Origin: an uncultured Blautia sp.
Lineage (GTDB): Bacteria > Bacillota > Clostridia > Lachnospirales > Lachnospiraceae
DNA length: 6,272 nt
NCBI GenBank assembly: GCA_900551465.1
Contig: URWL01000128.1
Location: 1 to 6,272 of the forward strand
Direction: 5' to 3'
Under the pieces are notes generated by a model. The model searched no databases, was not told the origin of the DNA, and worked only from the letters and a program-made list of their open reading frames with translations. The translations under genes were made by a program, and so were the position numbers. This document shows, one piece after another, positions 1 through 6,175 of this stretch (positions are counted from its first letter, which is position 1; every line of letters begins with the position of its first letter).

Positions 1-62
1 AAAATCGTTACGATCAGAACCATGCCAGCCGTGGATTTAAAAAATTTCTTTATCCTGTCCAT
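1..62 (-). CDS. N-terminus of probable sugar ABC transporter permease (RbsC-like), partial
   Basis: Only the first 20 complete codons are inside the window; the gene runs off the left edge. The visible peptide starts with a short basic stretch (M-D-R-I-K-K-F-F-K) and then turns hydrophobic (A-G-M-V-L-I-V-T-I), as expected of a cytoplasmic N-terminus leading into a first membrane helix. The ATG at 60-62 follows an AGGAGG site at 75-80 that overlaps the stop codon of the ATPase gene, so the two genes are probably translated together. Its identity as the membrane permease of a ribose/galactose-type (CUT2) ABC importer is inferred mainly from position: a binding protein and a double ATPase lie directly upstream and the set lacks a permease. 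No family motif is visible in so few residues, so another membrane protein cannot be excluded. Confidence 0.65.
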   Translation of the reverse strand, partial: MDRIKKFFKSTAGMVLIVTI

Positions 63-74
63 TTTGCTGTTTTA

Positions 75-80
75 CCTCCT
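75..80 (-). promoter_or_regulatory. Ribosome binding site of the permease gene, overlapping the ATPase stop codon
   Basis: The minus strand reads AGGAGG here, a full Shine-Dalgarno match, 12 nt before the ATG at 60-62. Its first two bases belong to the TAG stop of the ATPase gene (79-81), so a ribosome ending the ATPase finishes on the next start signal. The spacer is a little longer than usual. Confidence 0.7.
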
Positions 81-1578
81 ATTGAAAAGCTACTTTCAGC
101 ACATCTTCCTGTGTGATCAAATCCACATCTGTGATGTAGCCGCTGATTCTCCCCTGATGAACAACCATAATCCTGTCAGATAAGGCCATAACCTCCTCCA
201 TCTCTGAAGAAATCACAACAACTGATACACCGTTATCTGCAAGATCACGGATAAGCTGATGTATTTCTCCTTTGGCATTTACGTCAATACCACGAGTAGG
301 TTCATCAAGGATCAGCATTTTAATTCCTTTTGCCATCCAGCGTGCTACGATCACTTTCTGCTGATTCCCTCCTGACAGATTCTTAATGAGAGACTCTCTG
401 GACGCTGTTTTAATTTTGAAAGAACTAATATATTTTTCGGCTGTCTCAATTGCCTGTCTGTAATCAATCAGACCATATTTTTTTATTTTGTCATAAGATG
501 GAAGCATCATATTTTCCATAACAGACATGTCCGGAGCAATACCATCATGTCTACGTTCTTCTGAAACATAACCCATTCCATATCTGATTGCATCTATAGG
601 GGATTTAATATGCACTTCCTTTCCCTCAATAAAAGTCTGACCTCCAGGCTCGCTTTCTGTAATGCCAAAAACACTCTTAAAAATTTCTGTTCGTCCTGCA
701 CCTACCAAACCGGCAACTCCCAGAATTTCTCCCTTATGAATTTCAAAGCTTACATTCTGGAACTCTCCTTTTCTGGAAAGATTTCTGGCCTCAAAAAACA
801 CCTCATCAGAAACTTTTCTCTGAACTCTGCCTGTAATCTGCACCTTTTTTCCTGCCATCTGATTGATCATTTCTTCTTTTGTGATTTCAGAAACATGGAC
901 TTCTTTTACAAGACATCCGTCCTTCATAATAGTGATTCTATCAGCCTGCTCCATAACCTCATCCAGATGGTGAGTAATAAATACCATGGCTGTTCCGCCC
1001 TTTTTTAATCTCTGCATGGACTGAAATAGGCTTTCTGTCTCGCGATTAGTCAAAACTGCTGTGGGTTCATCAAGAATCAGTACTTTTGGGTCATAAGCAA
1101 GGGCTCTGGCAATGGAAACAAGCTGCTGATATGCTGCTGAAAGCAGCTTTACAGGCTGAGAAACATCTGTCTGGACATCCAAAAGCGCAAGAAGTCTTTC
1201 GGCCTCCTGACGAGTCTTTGTCCAATTGATCAGCTTTTTTTCCATCACTTCATTTCCTAAAAAAATATTTTCCGCAATGCTGGCTTCTGGTACAAGATTC
1301 AATTCCTGAGGTACCAGAACAATATTTTTTCTCATTGCTTCTCTTGGAGAGGAGAACCTAACCGGTTCTCCCTCCATGAGCACTTCTCCTCTGTCCATAG
1401 CAAACTGTCCGGTAAGAATATTCATTAAAGTACTTTTTCCAGCCCCATTTTCACCTACCAGTGCATGGATTTCTCCTTTGCGGAGCTTTAATGTCACACC
1501 GTCAAGAGCCTTTGTTCCCGGAAAAGTTTTTACAATATTCCGCATTTCAACCAACAGCTTCTCTGTACTATTCTGCAT
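79..1578 (-). CDS. Sugar ABC transporter ATP-binding protein, two fused ABC domains (RbsA/MglA family)
   Basis: Cytoplasmic energy subunit of a CUT2-type monosaccharide/polyol importer, 499 aa with the chosen start, the usual length for RbsA/MglA. Domain 1 (about residues 9-245) has Walker A GENGAGKST (42-50), Q-loop near Q91, a degenerate signature L-S-A-A-Y-Q-Q (146-152), Walker B ending D170-E171 and H203. Domain 2 (about 258-499) has the degenerate P-loop GLVGAGRTE (290-298, Arg in place of Lys), the intact signature LSGGN (401-405), Walker B ending D425-E426, and Ser at the H-loop position (S458). This asymmetry is typical of the family. The open frame extends upstream to 1650, but I start at 1576-1578 because a GGAG site lies 9 nt before it and the first conserved residues follow. 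The start overlaps the end of the binding-protein gene by 11 nt. The transported sugar cannot be read from the ATPase. Confidence 0.95.
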   Translation of the reverse strand: MQNSTEKLLVEMRNIVKTFPGTKALDGVTLKLRKGEIHALVGENGAGKSTLMNILTGQFAMDRGEVLMEGEPVRFSSPREAMRKNIVLVPQELNLVPEASIAENIFLGNEVMEKKLINWTKTRQEAERLLALLDVQTDVSQPVKLLSAAYQQLVSIARALAYDPKVLILDEPTAVLTNRETESLFQSMQRLKKGGTAMVFITHHLDEVMEQADRITIMKDGCLVKEVHVSEITKEEMINQMAGKKVQITGRVQRKVSDEVFFEARNLSRKGEFQNVSFEIHKGEILGVAGLVGAGRTEIFKSVFGITESEPGGQTFIEGKEVHIKSPIDAIRYGMGYVSEERRHDGIAPDMSVMENMMLPSYDKIKKYGLIDYRQAIETAEKYISSFKIKTASRESLIKNLSGGNQQKVIVARWMAKGIKMLILDEPTRGIDVNAKGEIHQLIRDLADNGVSVVVISSEMEEVMALSDRIMVVHQGRISGYITDVDLITQEDVLKVAFQ

Positions 1579-2626
1579 CTGCACTTTCTCCATATAACAT
1601 TTCAATATATTTATCTGCGCTGTCTGCATAAACGGAAGTGGATCCAACATTTGTAGCCTCTTCCTCTACTGCCTCTCCGTCAATCGTTTTTACTGCATTA
1701 TAAACCAGCTTATATCCCATATCGTAACAGTTCTGAACCTGTGCAACAAACAGGGTACCATCTTTCAGATACTCCAGAGTACGCAGATCATGATCCATAC
1801 CTCCAATTACAATGTCTCCTGATTTACCCGCATCTTTTACTGCCTGACATGCACCAACCGGATTAGACATATTGTTGCAGAGGATTCCGCCAAGATCTGG
1901 ATATGCCTGAAGCCAGGATTCTGTAATACTGATTGCTTTTTCTACTGCATCGTTGTCCCTCTGTTCATCCACAATCTCGATATCTGGATATTCTGCAATC
2001 GTATCTTTAAATCCCTGGAGACGTTCTTCATGAGATGCGGCTCCCATTGTTCCGGAAAGAATCGCAATCTGTCCTTTACCGCCCATCTCTTCGCACACTG
2101 CTTTTGCAAGGGCACAGCCATCGCCGTAATTATCTGTATTTCCTACAAAGAAACTTCTGTCACAATCTTCAATATCACTGCTGGCAAAGGTTGCAACCGG
2201 AATTCCTGCCGACACTGCTTCATTCACAGCCTTTGCCGTTGTTTCTGGTTGATTTACATCAACAGCGATCAAATCATATCCCTGTCCAATTGCAGTTTCA
2301 ATGGAATTCACCTGATCCACTGCGTCCGGCTCTGCAGGTCCATACCATTCATAATCAATTTCCACGCCTTTTTCTGCAAAATCTGCTACTGCCGCATCAA
2401 CTCCACATTTAATTGCATCATACCAGCTATGGATATTTTTGTATGTACAGTAAATTTTGTAACTGTCTTTTTTAGGCTCATAGCTTGTATCAAAATCTGC
2501 ATCTGCCAGTTCAGTTTTGCCCGTAGCACTGTCCCCAGCCTTTGCCGCATATACATTCACAGATCCTGCCAGCGTTCCAATCATTGCTGCTGCCATTGCC
2601 ATAACCATCATTTTTTTTCTTAACAT
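1568..2626 (-). CDS. Secreted sugar-binding protein of the ABC importer (RbsB-like, periplasmic-binding family 4)
   Basis: Extracellular substrate-binding protein that would deliver a sugar or polyol to the permease; 352 aa from the chosen start. A signal peptide is clear: basic R3-K4-K5, a hydrophobic Met/Ala-rich core (6-20), then possible signal peptidase I sites V-Y-A (25-27) or A-K-A (28-30). At the position expected for a lipobox it reads L19-A20-G21-S22, so the lipid-anchor cysteine is missing. The mature part has the two-lobe sugar-binding pattern: a first strand with Y-K-N-I-H-S-W-Y (62-69), D-V-N-Q-P-E-T (123-129), G-N-T-D-N-Y-G-D-G (162-170), G-G-M-D-H-D (275-280) and V-A-Q-V-Q (294-298), where D278 and Q296 appear to match the ligand-binding Asp and Gln of RbsB. 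Eight cysteines occur in the mature chain. An in-frame ATG at 2645-2647 lacks a ribosome site, so I use 2624-2626. Ligand unknown. Confidence 0.93.
   Translation of the reverse strand: MLRKKMMVMAMAAAMIGTLAGSVNVYAAKAGDSATGKTELADADFDTSYEPKKDSYKIYCTYKNIHSWYDAIKCGVDAAVADFAEKGVEIDYEWYGPAEPDAVDQVNSIETAIGQGYDLIAVDVNQPETTAKAVNEAVSAGIPVATFASSDIEDCDRSFFVGNTDNYGDGCALAKAVCEEMGGKGQIAILSGTMGAASHEERLQGFKDTIAEYPDIEIVDEQRDNDAVEKAISITESWLQAYPDLGGILCNNMSNPVGACQAVKDAGKSGDIVIGGMDHDLRTLEYLKDGTLFVAQVQNCYDMGYKLVYNAVKTIDGEAVEEEATNVGSTSVYADSADKYIEMLYGESADAE
1588..1591 (-). promoter_or_regulatory. Ribosome binding site deciding the ATPase start
   Basis: GGAG on the minus strand lies inside the last codons of the binding-protein gene, 9 nt before the ATG at 1576-1578. 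No comparable site precedes the more upstream in-frame ATGs (1591-1593, 1627-1629, 1648-1650), which would also lengthen the protein beyond the family norm. Confidence 0.65.
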
Positions 2627-2634
2627 CTGTAAAT

Positions 2635-2640
2635 CCTCCC
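2635..2640 (-). promoter_or_regulatory. Ribosome binding site deciding the binding-protein start
   Basis: GGGAGG on the minus strand sits 8 nt before the ATG at 2624-2626. It lies just downstream of an alternative in-frame ATG at 2645-2647, which has only A-rich sequence before it. The start at 2626 also puts the basic residues of the signal peptide at the extreme N-terminus. The spacer it belongs to (2627-2672) shows no hairpin. Confidence 0.75.
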
Positions 2641-2672
2641 TGTACATTTATTTTTATATGCTGTTTTTCTCT

Positions 2673-3719
2673 TTACTGAAACTTAACTGCCGCCTTGATC
2701 ACTTCATCTTTATGATTCAGGCTGTATTCAATAGCTTCAATACAGTCCTTAAAATCAAACTCATGAGACACAATACTTCTAACCGGAATCAAACCGGAAG
2801 ACACAGCCGCAATTGCCTTTGGCCAAAGATTTCTATAACGGTATACAGAATAAATAGTTCCTTCCATTGCATTCAGAGTTGCAATATCCAGTTCCAGAAC
2901 CGGCTCTGGAGAAACGCCAACCAGTGTGACTTTTCCTGCGCGTTTGATCAGTCTGCATGTCTGAAGTGTCGTAATTCTGTTTCCTGCACATTCATAAACC
3001 TGATCTGCTCCACCGCCTGGAAGTGTTTTCGCAAATTCCTCTATACTTTCTCGTTTACTGTTAAATACTCTTGTTGCACCCACTTCCATAGCTTTTTCCA
3101 GACGTTTGTCCATTACATCTGCAACATAAATCTCACTGACACCTCTTGCCTTAAGACTCATAATCGTGCAAAGACCAATGCATCCGCTTCCCAGAACAAT
3201 TGCAGTCTCTCCCACCTTTGCATTAGACAATTCTGTTGCATGCATCCCAACTGCCAGAGGCTCGATCAATGCCCCTTCCAGCGTATCCATATTATCCGGA
3301 AGCTTATAGCACATGCTTGCATCATGCACACAGTATTCTGCATTTACTCCGTCTCTTTCTCCCGGAATTGCAAGCATCTTAATATTCTTACAGAGATTAT
3401 AATTTCCTTTTCTGCAGTCTTCACATTCTCCGCAGGGTACTGCTGGTTCAATAGAAACTTTATCTCCTACTTTAAATCCTTCTACCCCTTCGCCAACAGC
3501 ACTTACTACACCTCCCGGTTCATGTCCCAGAGCCAGAGGACCATCCAAAGTCCAGTTAGCTAACTGACCTTCTTGATAAAAATGAAGATCTGAGCCACAT
3601 ACCCCTACATATTCCAGTTTGATCTGAAGCTCTCCTTTTCCTGGCTGAGGAATATCACGTTCTACCCATTCCAGCTTCTGTTTACCAGTTAGTACACATA
3701 CTTTCATTTTTCCTTCCAT
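2673..3719 (-). CDS. Zinc-dependent NAD-type polyol dehydrogenase (sorbitol/xylitol/L-iditol 2-dehydrogenase family)
   Basis: Medium-chain dehydrogenase, 348 aa, the normal length. It probably oxidises a secondary hydroxyl of a polyol to a ketose, or the reverse, with NAD in the cytoplasm. Catalytic zinc ligands are visible as C41 (GVCGSD), H66-E67 (GHEPGG) and E153 (IEPLAVG). All four structural-zinc cysteines are present (C96, C99, C102, C110). The Rossmann fold shows GSGCIG (177-182), and an acidic residue D201 at the end of the second strand favours NAD over NADP. Y-R-Y-R-N at 293-297 matches the substrate-side F/Y-R-Y motif of sorbitol and xylitol dehydrogenases. The start is chosen because AAAGGAG lies 9 nt upstream; a second Met at residue 5 is possible. 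It sits 49 nt after the kinase and 46 nt before the binding protein. The family covers sorbitol, xylitol, arabitol, threonine and other alcohols, so the substrate is open; threonine dehydrogenase is less likely given the sugar context. Confidence 0.92.
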   Translation of the reverse strand: MEGKMKVCVLTGKQKLEWVERDIPQPGKGELQIKLEYVGVCGSDLHFYQEGQLANWTLDGPLALGHEPGGVVSAVGEGVEGFKVGDKVSIEPAVPCGECEDCRKGNYNLCKNIKMLAIPGERDGVNAEYCVHDASMCYKLPDNMDTLEGALIEPLAVGMHATELSNAKVGETAIVLGSGCIGLCTIMSLKARGVSEIYVADVMDKRLEKAMEVGATRVFNSKRESIEEFAKTLPGGGADQVYECAGNRITTLQTCRLIKRAGKVTLVGVSPEPVLELDIATLNAMEGTIYSVYRYRNLWPKAIAAVSSGLIPVRSIVSHEFDFKDCIEAIEYSLNHKDEVIKAAVKFQ

Positions 3720-3728
3720 GATGTTCTT

Positions 3729-3735
3729 CTCCTTT
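3729..3735 (-). promoter_or_regulatory. Ribosome binding site of the dehydrogenase gene
   Basis: AAAGGAG on the minus strand, 9 nt before the ATG at 3717-3719, in the 49-nt spacer between kinase and dehydrogenase (3720-3768). It supports the first Met over the Met four codons later. The rest of the spacer is AT-rich with no convincing promoter, operator or terminator. Confidence 0.75.
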
Positions 3736-3768
3736 ATGTCATAATGATTTATTTAAATTCTGCATTGT

Positions 3769-5244
3769 TTACATCAATACCCGTTCAACTGCTTTTTTCC
3801 ATCCAAGATACTTTTTCTGAGCTTCATTTTCATTCATTTGAGGTTCATATTTTGTCCTGCTTAATTTGTTAAAAATGTTTTCATCCCACATTCCTAACGC
3901 AATTCCTGCTGCAAAAGCTGGTCCCATTCCTGAAAGTTCTTCCGCATCCGGTACTTGAACCACAGCCCGTGTCATGTCACTTTGAAACTGCATCAGATAT
4001 CGGTTTCTAGTAGGCCCTCCATCTACCCTGAGTTCCCCAACTTTCACACCTGCATCTTCGCTCATGGCATTCACAATATCAGTAATCTGATAAGCAATAC
4101 ACTCCACTGCTGCTTTTACCAATTCCGGTTTTTTCGTGGTTCTTGTCATTCCTACAACCGCCGCTGTTGCCCGACTGTCCCAGTAGGGAGCTCCAAGACC
4201 TGAAAAAGCAGGAACCAAATAAGTTGTATCATCCCTTGATGCTTCCTGAGCAAGATTTTGGGTTTCTCCCGGAGAAGAAATTAATTTCATATCATCTTTC
4301 AACCATGTAATTACTGCCCCTGTATAATTCAGATTGCCCTCCAGCACATAATTTACTTTTCCGTTCATACTCCATGCAAGAGATGTCACCACTCCATGTG
4401 TACTTAAAACAGGATTTTCTCCAATATTCATCATAATAGAAGAGCCTGTTCCATAAGTAGATTTCGTCATTCCCGGTTTCAGACAGCCCTGACCAAATAA
4501 GGCTCCATGTGAATCTCCCAGAACTCCATGTATCGGAACCGGATGAGGCAAAAATCCATCAAAGTCTGTTTCACCAAAACAAGAATCCGAATCACATACT
4601 TCTGCCATATTCGCCGGATCAATCCCAAAAAGCTCACAAATTTCCTTATCCCATTTCAATTCAAAAATGTTAAAAAGCTGCGTCCTTGATGCATTAGAAT
4701 AATCCGTCTTATATTCCTTTCCCCCGGTCAGTTTATAAATAAGCCAGGTGTCAATTGTTCCATGACAAATATTTCCTGTAACTGCTTTCTCTCTTGCACC
4801 TTCTACATTCTCCAGAATCCATGCAATTTTTGATGCTGGAAAATATGGAGACAGATTAATGCCTGTATGATTTCTGACTTTTTCTGCCTGACCTGCCTGT
4901 TCCACTTTTTCACAAATATCAACGGCACGTGCGCACTGCCAGACAATTGCCTGTCCCAGTGGTTCCCCTGTTGATCTGTCCCAAGCAAGAGACGTTTCTC
5001 TCTGGTTGCTTATTCCCACACCCACAATATCTCCTGCCGGAATACCAGACTCCTGAACCAGATTCTTTACAGCTTCCAGTGTATTTCTGTAAATCTCTTC
5101 CGGATCATGAGAAACCCAGCCTTTTTCATTTATGATCTGTTTGTGTGCTTTGTCAGTACGTTTGATCAGATTCCCTTTCTGATCAAAAAGCAATGCTTTT
5201 GTTCCCTGCGTGCTCTGATCGATTCCTATTAAATATTTTCCCAT
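3769..5244 (-). CDS. FGGY-family carbohydrate kinase, glycerol-kinase-like, substrate uncertain
   Basis: ATP-dependent cytoplasmic kinase, 491 aa, full length, closest by eye to glycerol kinase GlpK throughout. Shared motifs include GISNQRET (77-84), A-I-V-W-Q-C (99-104), PYF (133-135), DTWLIYKLTGG (165-175), DYSNASRT (181-188), VPAFSGLGAPYWD (344-356), RVDGG (406-410), LMQFQSD (417-423) and a C-terminal GWKKAV (481-486). Compared with E. coli GlpK as I recall it, R82, E83, W102, Y134 and D244 keep the glycerol contacts, but Gln246 is Ser245 and Phe270 is Ser269. The N-terminal phosphate motif reads D-Q-S-T rather than D-Q-G-T. The fructose-1,6-bisphosphate loop and the HFYG phospho-histidine site of Firmicute GlpK are not seen. 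It follows the transketolase gene after 1 nt, with GGAG 10 nt before its ATG. Automatic annotation would probably say glycerol kinase or xylulokinase. With a transketolase and a polyol dehydrogenase beside it, a ketose or polyol substrate is more likely than glycerol. Confidence 0.9.
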   Translation of the reverse strand: MGKYLIGIDQSTQGTKALLFDQKGNLIKRTDKAHKQIINEKGWVSHDPEEIYRNTLEAVKNLVQESGIPAGDIVGVGISNQRETSLAWDRSTGEPLGQAIVWQCARAVDICEKVEQAGQAEKVRNHTGINLSPYFPASKIAWILENVEGAREKAVTGNICHGTIDTWLIYKLTGGKEYKTDYSNASRTQLFNIFELKWDKEICELFGIDPANMAEVCDSDSCFGETDFDGFLPHPVPIHGVLGDSHGALFGQGCLKPGMTKSTYGTGSSIMMNIGENPVLSTHGVVTSLAWSMNGKVNYVLEGNLNYTGAVITWLKDDMKLISSPGETQNLAQEASRDDTTYLVPAFSGLGAPYWDSRATAAVVGMTRTTKKPELVKAAVECIAYQITDIVNAMSEDAGVKVGELRVDGGPTRNRYLMQFQSDMTRAVVQVPDAEELSGMGPAFAAGIALGMWDENIFNKLSRTKYEPQMNENEAQKKYLGWKKAVERVLM

Positions 5245-5245
5245 A

Positions 5246-6175
5246 TCAGATCAGCTCCATTACCTTTTTTACAATTCCCTGTGCATTCAAACCATAGTAA
5301 TCAAAAACTTCCTTCGATGTTCCGGAAATAACCGGCTCATCAGGCAGCGAAAGATTGATTACCTTCACAGGACAATATTCACTGGTAACCTGACTTACCA
5401 TAGAACCCAGACCGCCAAACGGTGCATGTTCCTCAACGGTAACTACAGCCTTTACATCAGCAGAAACTCGGATTATCGTTTCTTTATCCAGCGGTTTCAA
5501 ACAATACATATCTATAACCGATGCACTGACCCCTTTTTTATCAAGAAGTTCTGCCGCATCTAAAGCCGGTTTCACCATTTCACCACAGGCGATAATTACA
5601 ATGTCGGTTCCTTCTCTTACTACAGTTGCTTTGTCCATTTCAAAAGGTACCTTACCTTCTTCATAGACATCATCAACTGCATTTCGCCCTACGCGAATGT
5701 AAGCAGGCTTTTCATCCTTAAGAAGTGCTTCAATCAGTTTTTCTGTTTGTAATCTATCGCTTGGAAGATAAACTCTCATATTCGGGATTGCTGACATAGC
5801 TGCTATGTCCTGTGCAGAATGATGACTCATCCCCAACGCTCCATAACTTATTCCTCCACTAATCCCAATAAGCTTTACATTTGTATTGGAGTATGCTACA
5901 TCTACTTTACACTGTTCATAGCTTCTCGTAGAAAGGAAACATGCCGGTGAGGCTGCATATGGCTTTTTTCCACATTTTGCAAGTCCTGCAGAAATGCTTA
6001 CCAGGTTCTGTTCTGCAATTCCTGTTTCCACAAACTGTTCCGGATATGTATCTGCAAATTTTGAAAAAGAAGCACTTCCTCTGGAGTCACTGCATAATGC
6101 TACAATATCTTTATCCTTTTCTGCTTCCCTCATTAATACATCACAAATCACCTGTTTGTTTGCAATTTTAGCCAT
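5246..6175 (-). CDS. Transketolase, C-terminal subunit (pyrimidine-binding plus C-terminal domains)
   Basis: Second half of a split, two-subunit transketolase, 309 aa, the usual size for this subunit. With the N-terminal subunit encoded just upstream it would transfer a two-carbon ketol group between sugar phosphates using thiamine diphosphate. Domains: pyrimidine-binding domain about 3-165 and transketolase C-terminal domain about 180-309. FVETGIAEQN (48-57) carries the cofactor-activating glutamate E55. G-M-S-H-H-S (115-120) corresponds to the THQ substrate-histidine region, and RVGRN (161-165) to the phosphate-binding arginine region. VTVEEHAPFGGLGS (245-258) is the typical C-domain motif. 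It differs from canonical enzymes at the N-terminus: Lys7 where an Arg is usual and S-D-S-R-G-S (29-34) where D-A-D-L type sequence is usual. Homologues are often mis-named 1-deoxyxylulose-5-phosphate synthase, which is a single longer chain. GGGAGG at 6185-6190 is 9 nt before the ATG. Confidence 0.93.
   Translation of the reverse strand: MAKIANKQVICDVLMREAEKDKDIVALCSDSRGSASFSKFADTYPEQFVETGIAEQNLVSISAGLAKCGKKPYAASPACFLSTRSYEQCKVDVAYSNTNVKLIGISGGISYGALGMSHHSAQDIAAMSAIPNMRVYLPSDRLQTEKLIEALLKDEKPAYIRVGRNAVDDVYEEGKVPFEMDKATVVREGTDIVIIACGEMVKPALDAAELLDKKGVSASVIDMYCLKPLDKETIIRVSADVKAVVTVEEHAPFGGLGSMVSQVTSEYCPVKVINLSLPDEPVISGTSKEVFDYYGLNAQGIVKKVMELI
5255..5258 (-). promoter_or_regulatory. Ribosome binding site of the kinase gene, inside the transketolase C-subunit gene
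   Basis: GGAG on the minus strand, 10 nt before the kinase ATG (5242-5244), lies within the last codons of the transketolase subunit, whose TGA stop (5246-5248) ends 1 nt before that ATG. This points to translational coupling. Confidence 0.6.

Noticed and set aside
610..1008. Plus-strand open frame opposite the ATPase gene (also 1376-1597)
   Set aside because: Antisense to conserved ABC domains, with no ribosome site and no recognisable protein features.
1579..1650. Longer N-terminus for the ATPase starting at 1650
   Set aside because: The extra 24 residues are not ABC-like, overlap the binding-protein C-terminus and have no ribosome site. The start at 1578 has GGAG at good spacing and gives the normal family length.
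2030..2623. Plus-strand open frame opposite the binding protein, with a second one in another frame at 2035-2412
   Set aside because: Composition is His/Cys/Phe-rich without motifs, and both mirror the coding periodicity of the binding-protein gene.
2627..2672. Possible internal promoter before the binding-protein gene (TATAAA on the minus strand)
   Set aside because: The -10-like hexamer sits in generally AT-rich sequence and no credible -35 box lies 16-18 nt upstream. I cannot separate it from chance.
2517..3563. Long plus-strand open frame of 348 codons antisense to the dehydrogenase and the binding-protein start
   Set aside because: It lies over two well-recognised genes on the other strand, has a Cys/Phe/Ser/Ile-rich composition with no domain pattern, and lacks a convincing ribosome site. 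It is a shadow of the real reading frames.
3720..3768. Possible operator, promoter or terminator in the kinase-dehydrogenase spacer
   Set aside because: There is a short TTTAAA/ATTTAAAT palindrome in AT-rich DNA but no stem-loop with a T-run, no catabolite-response-like sequence and no clear promoter pair.
4803..4988. Minus-strand 61-codon frame inside the kinase gene in another phase
   Set aside because: Fully inside a conserved enzyme gene in the wrong frame, with no supporting signals.
3769..5244. Naming the kinase as true glycerol kinase glpK
   Set aside because: Overall similarity is strong, but two glycerol-pocket residues differ and no glycerol-3-phosphate dehydrogenase or facilitator gene lies in the visible neighbourhood, so the symbol would overstate what is known.
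5246..6175. Calling the C-subunit gene 1-deoxyxylulose-5-phosphate synthase
   Set aside because: DXS is a single chain of about 600 residues or more. This is a 309-residue half with an N-subunit gene directly upstream and overlapping, the split-transketolase layout.
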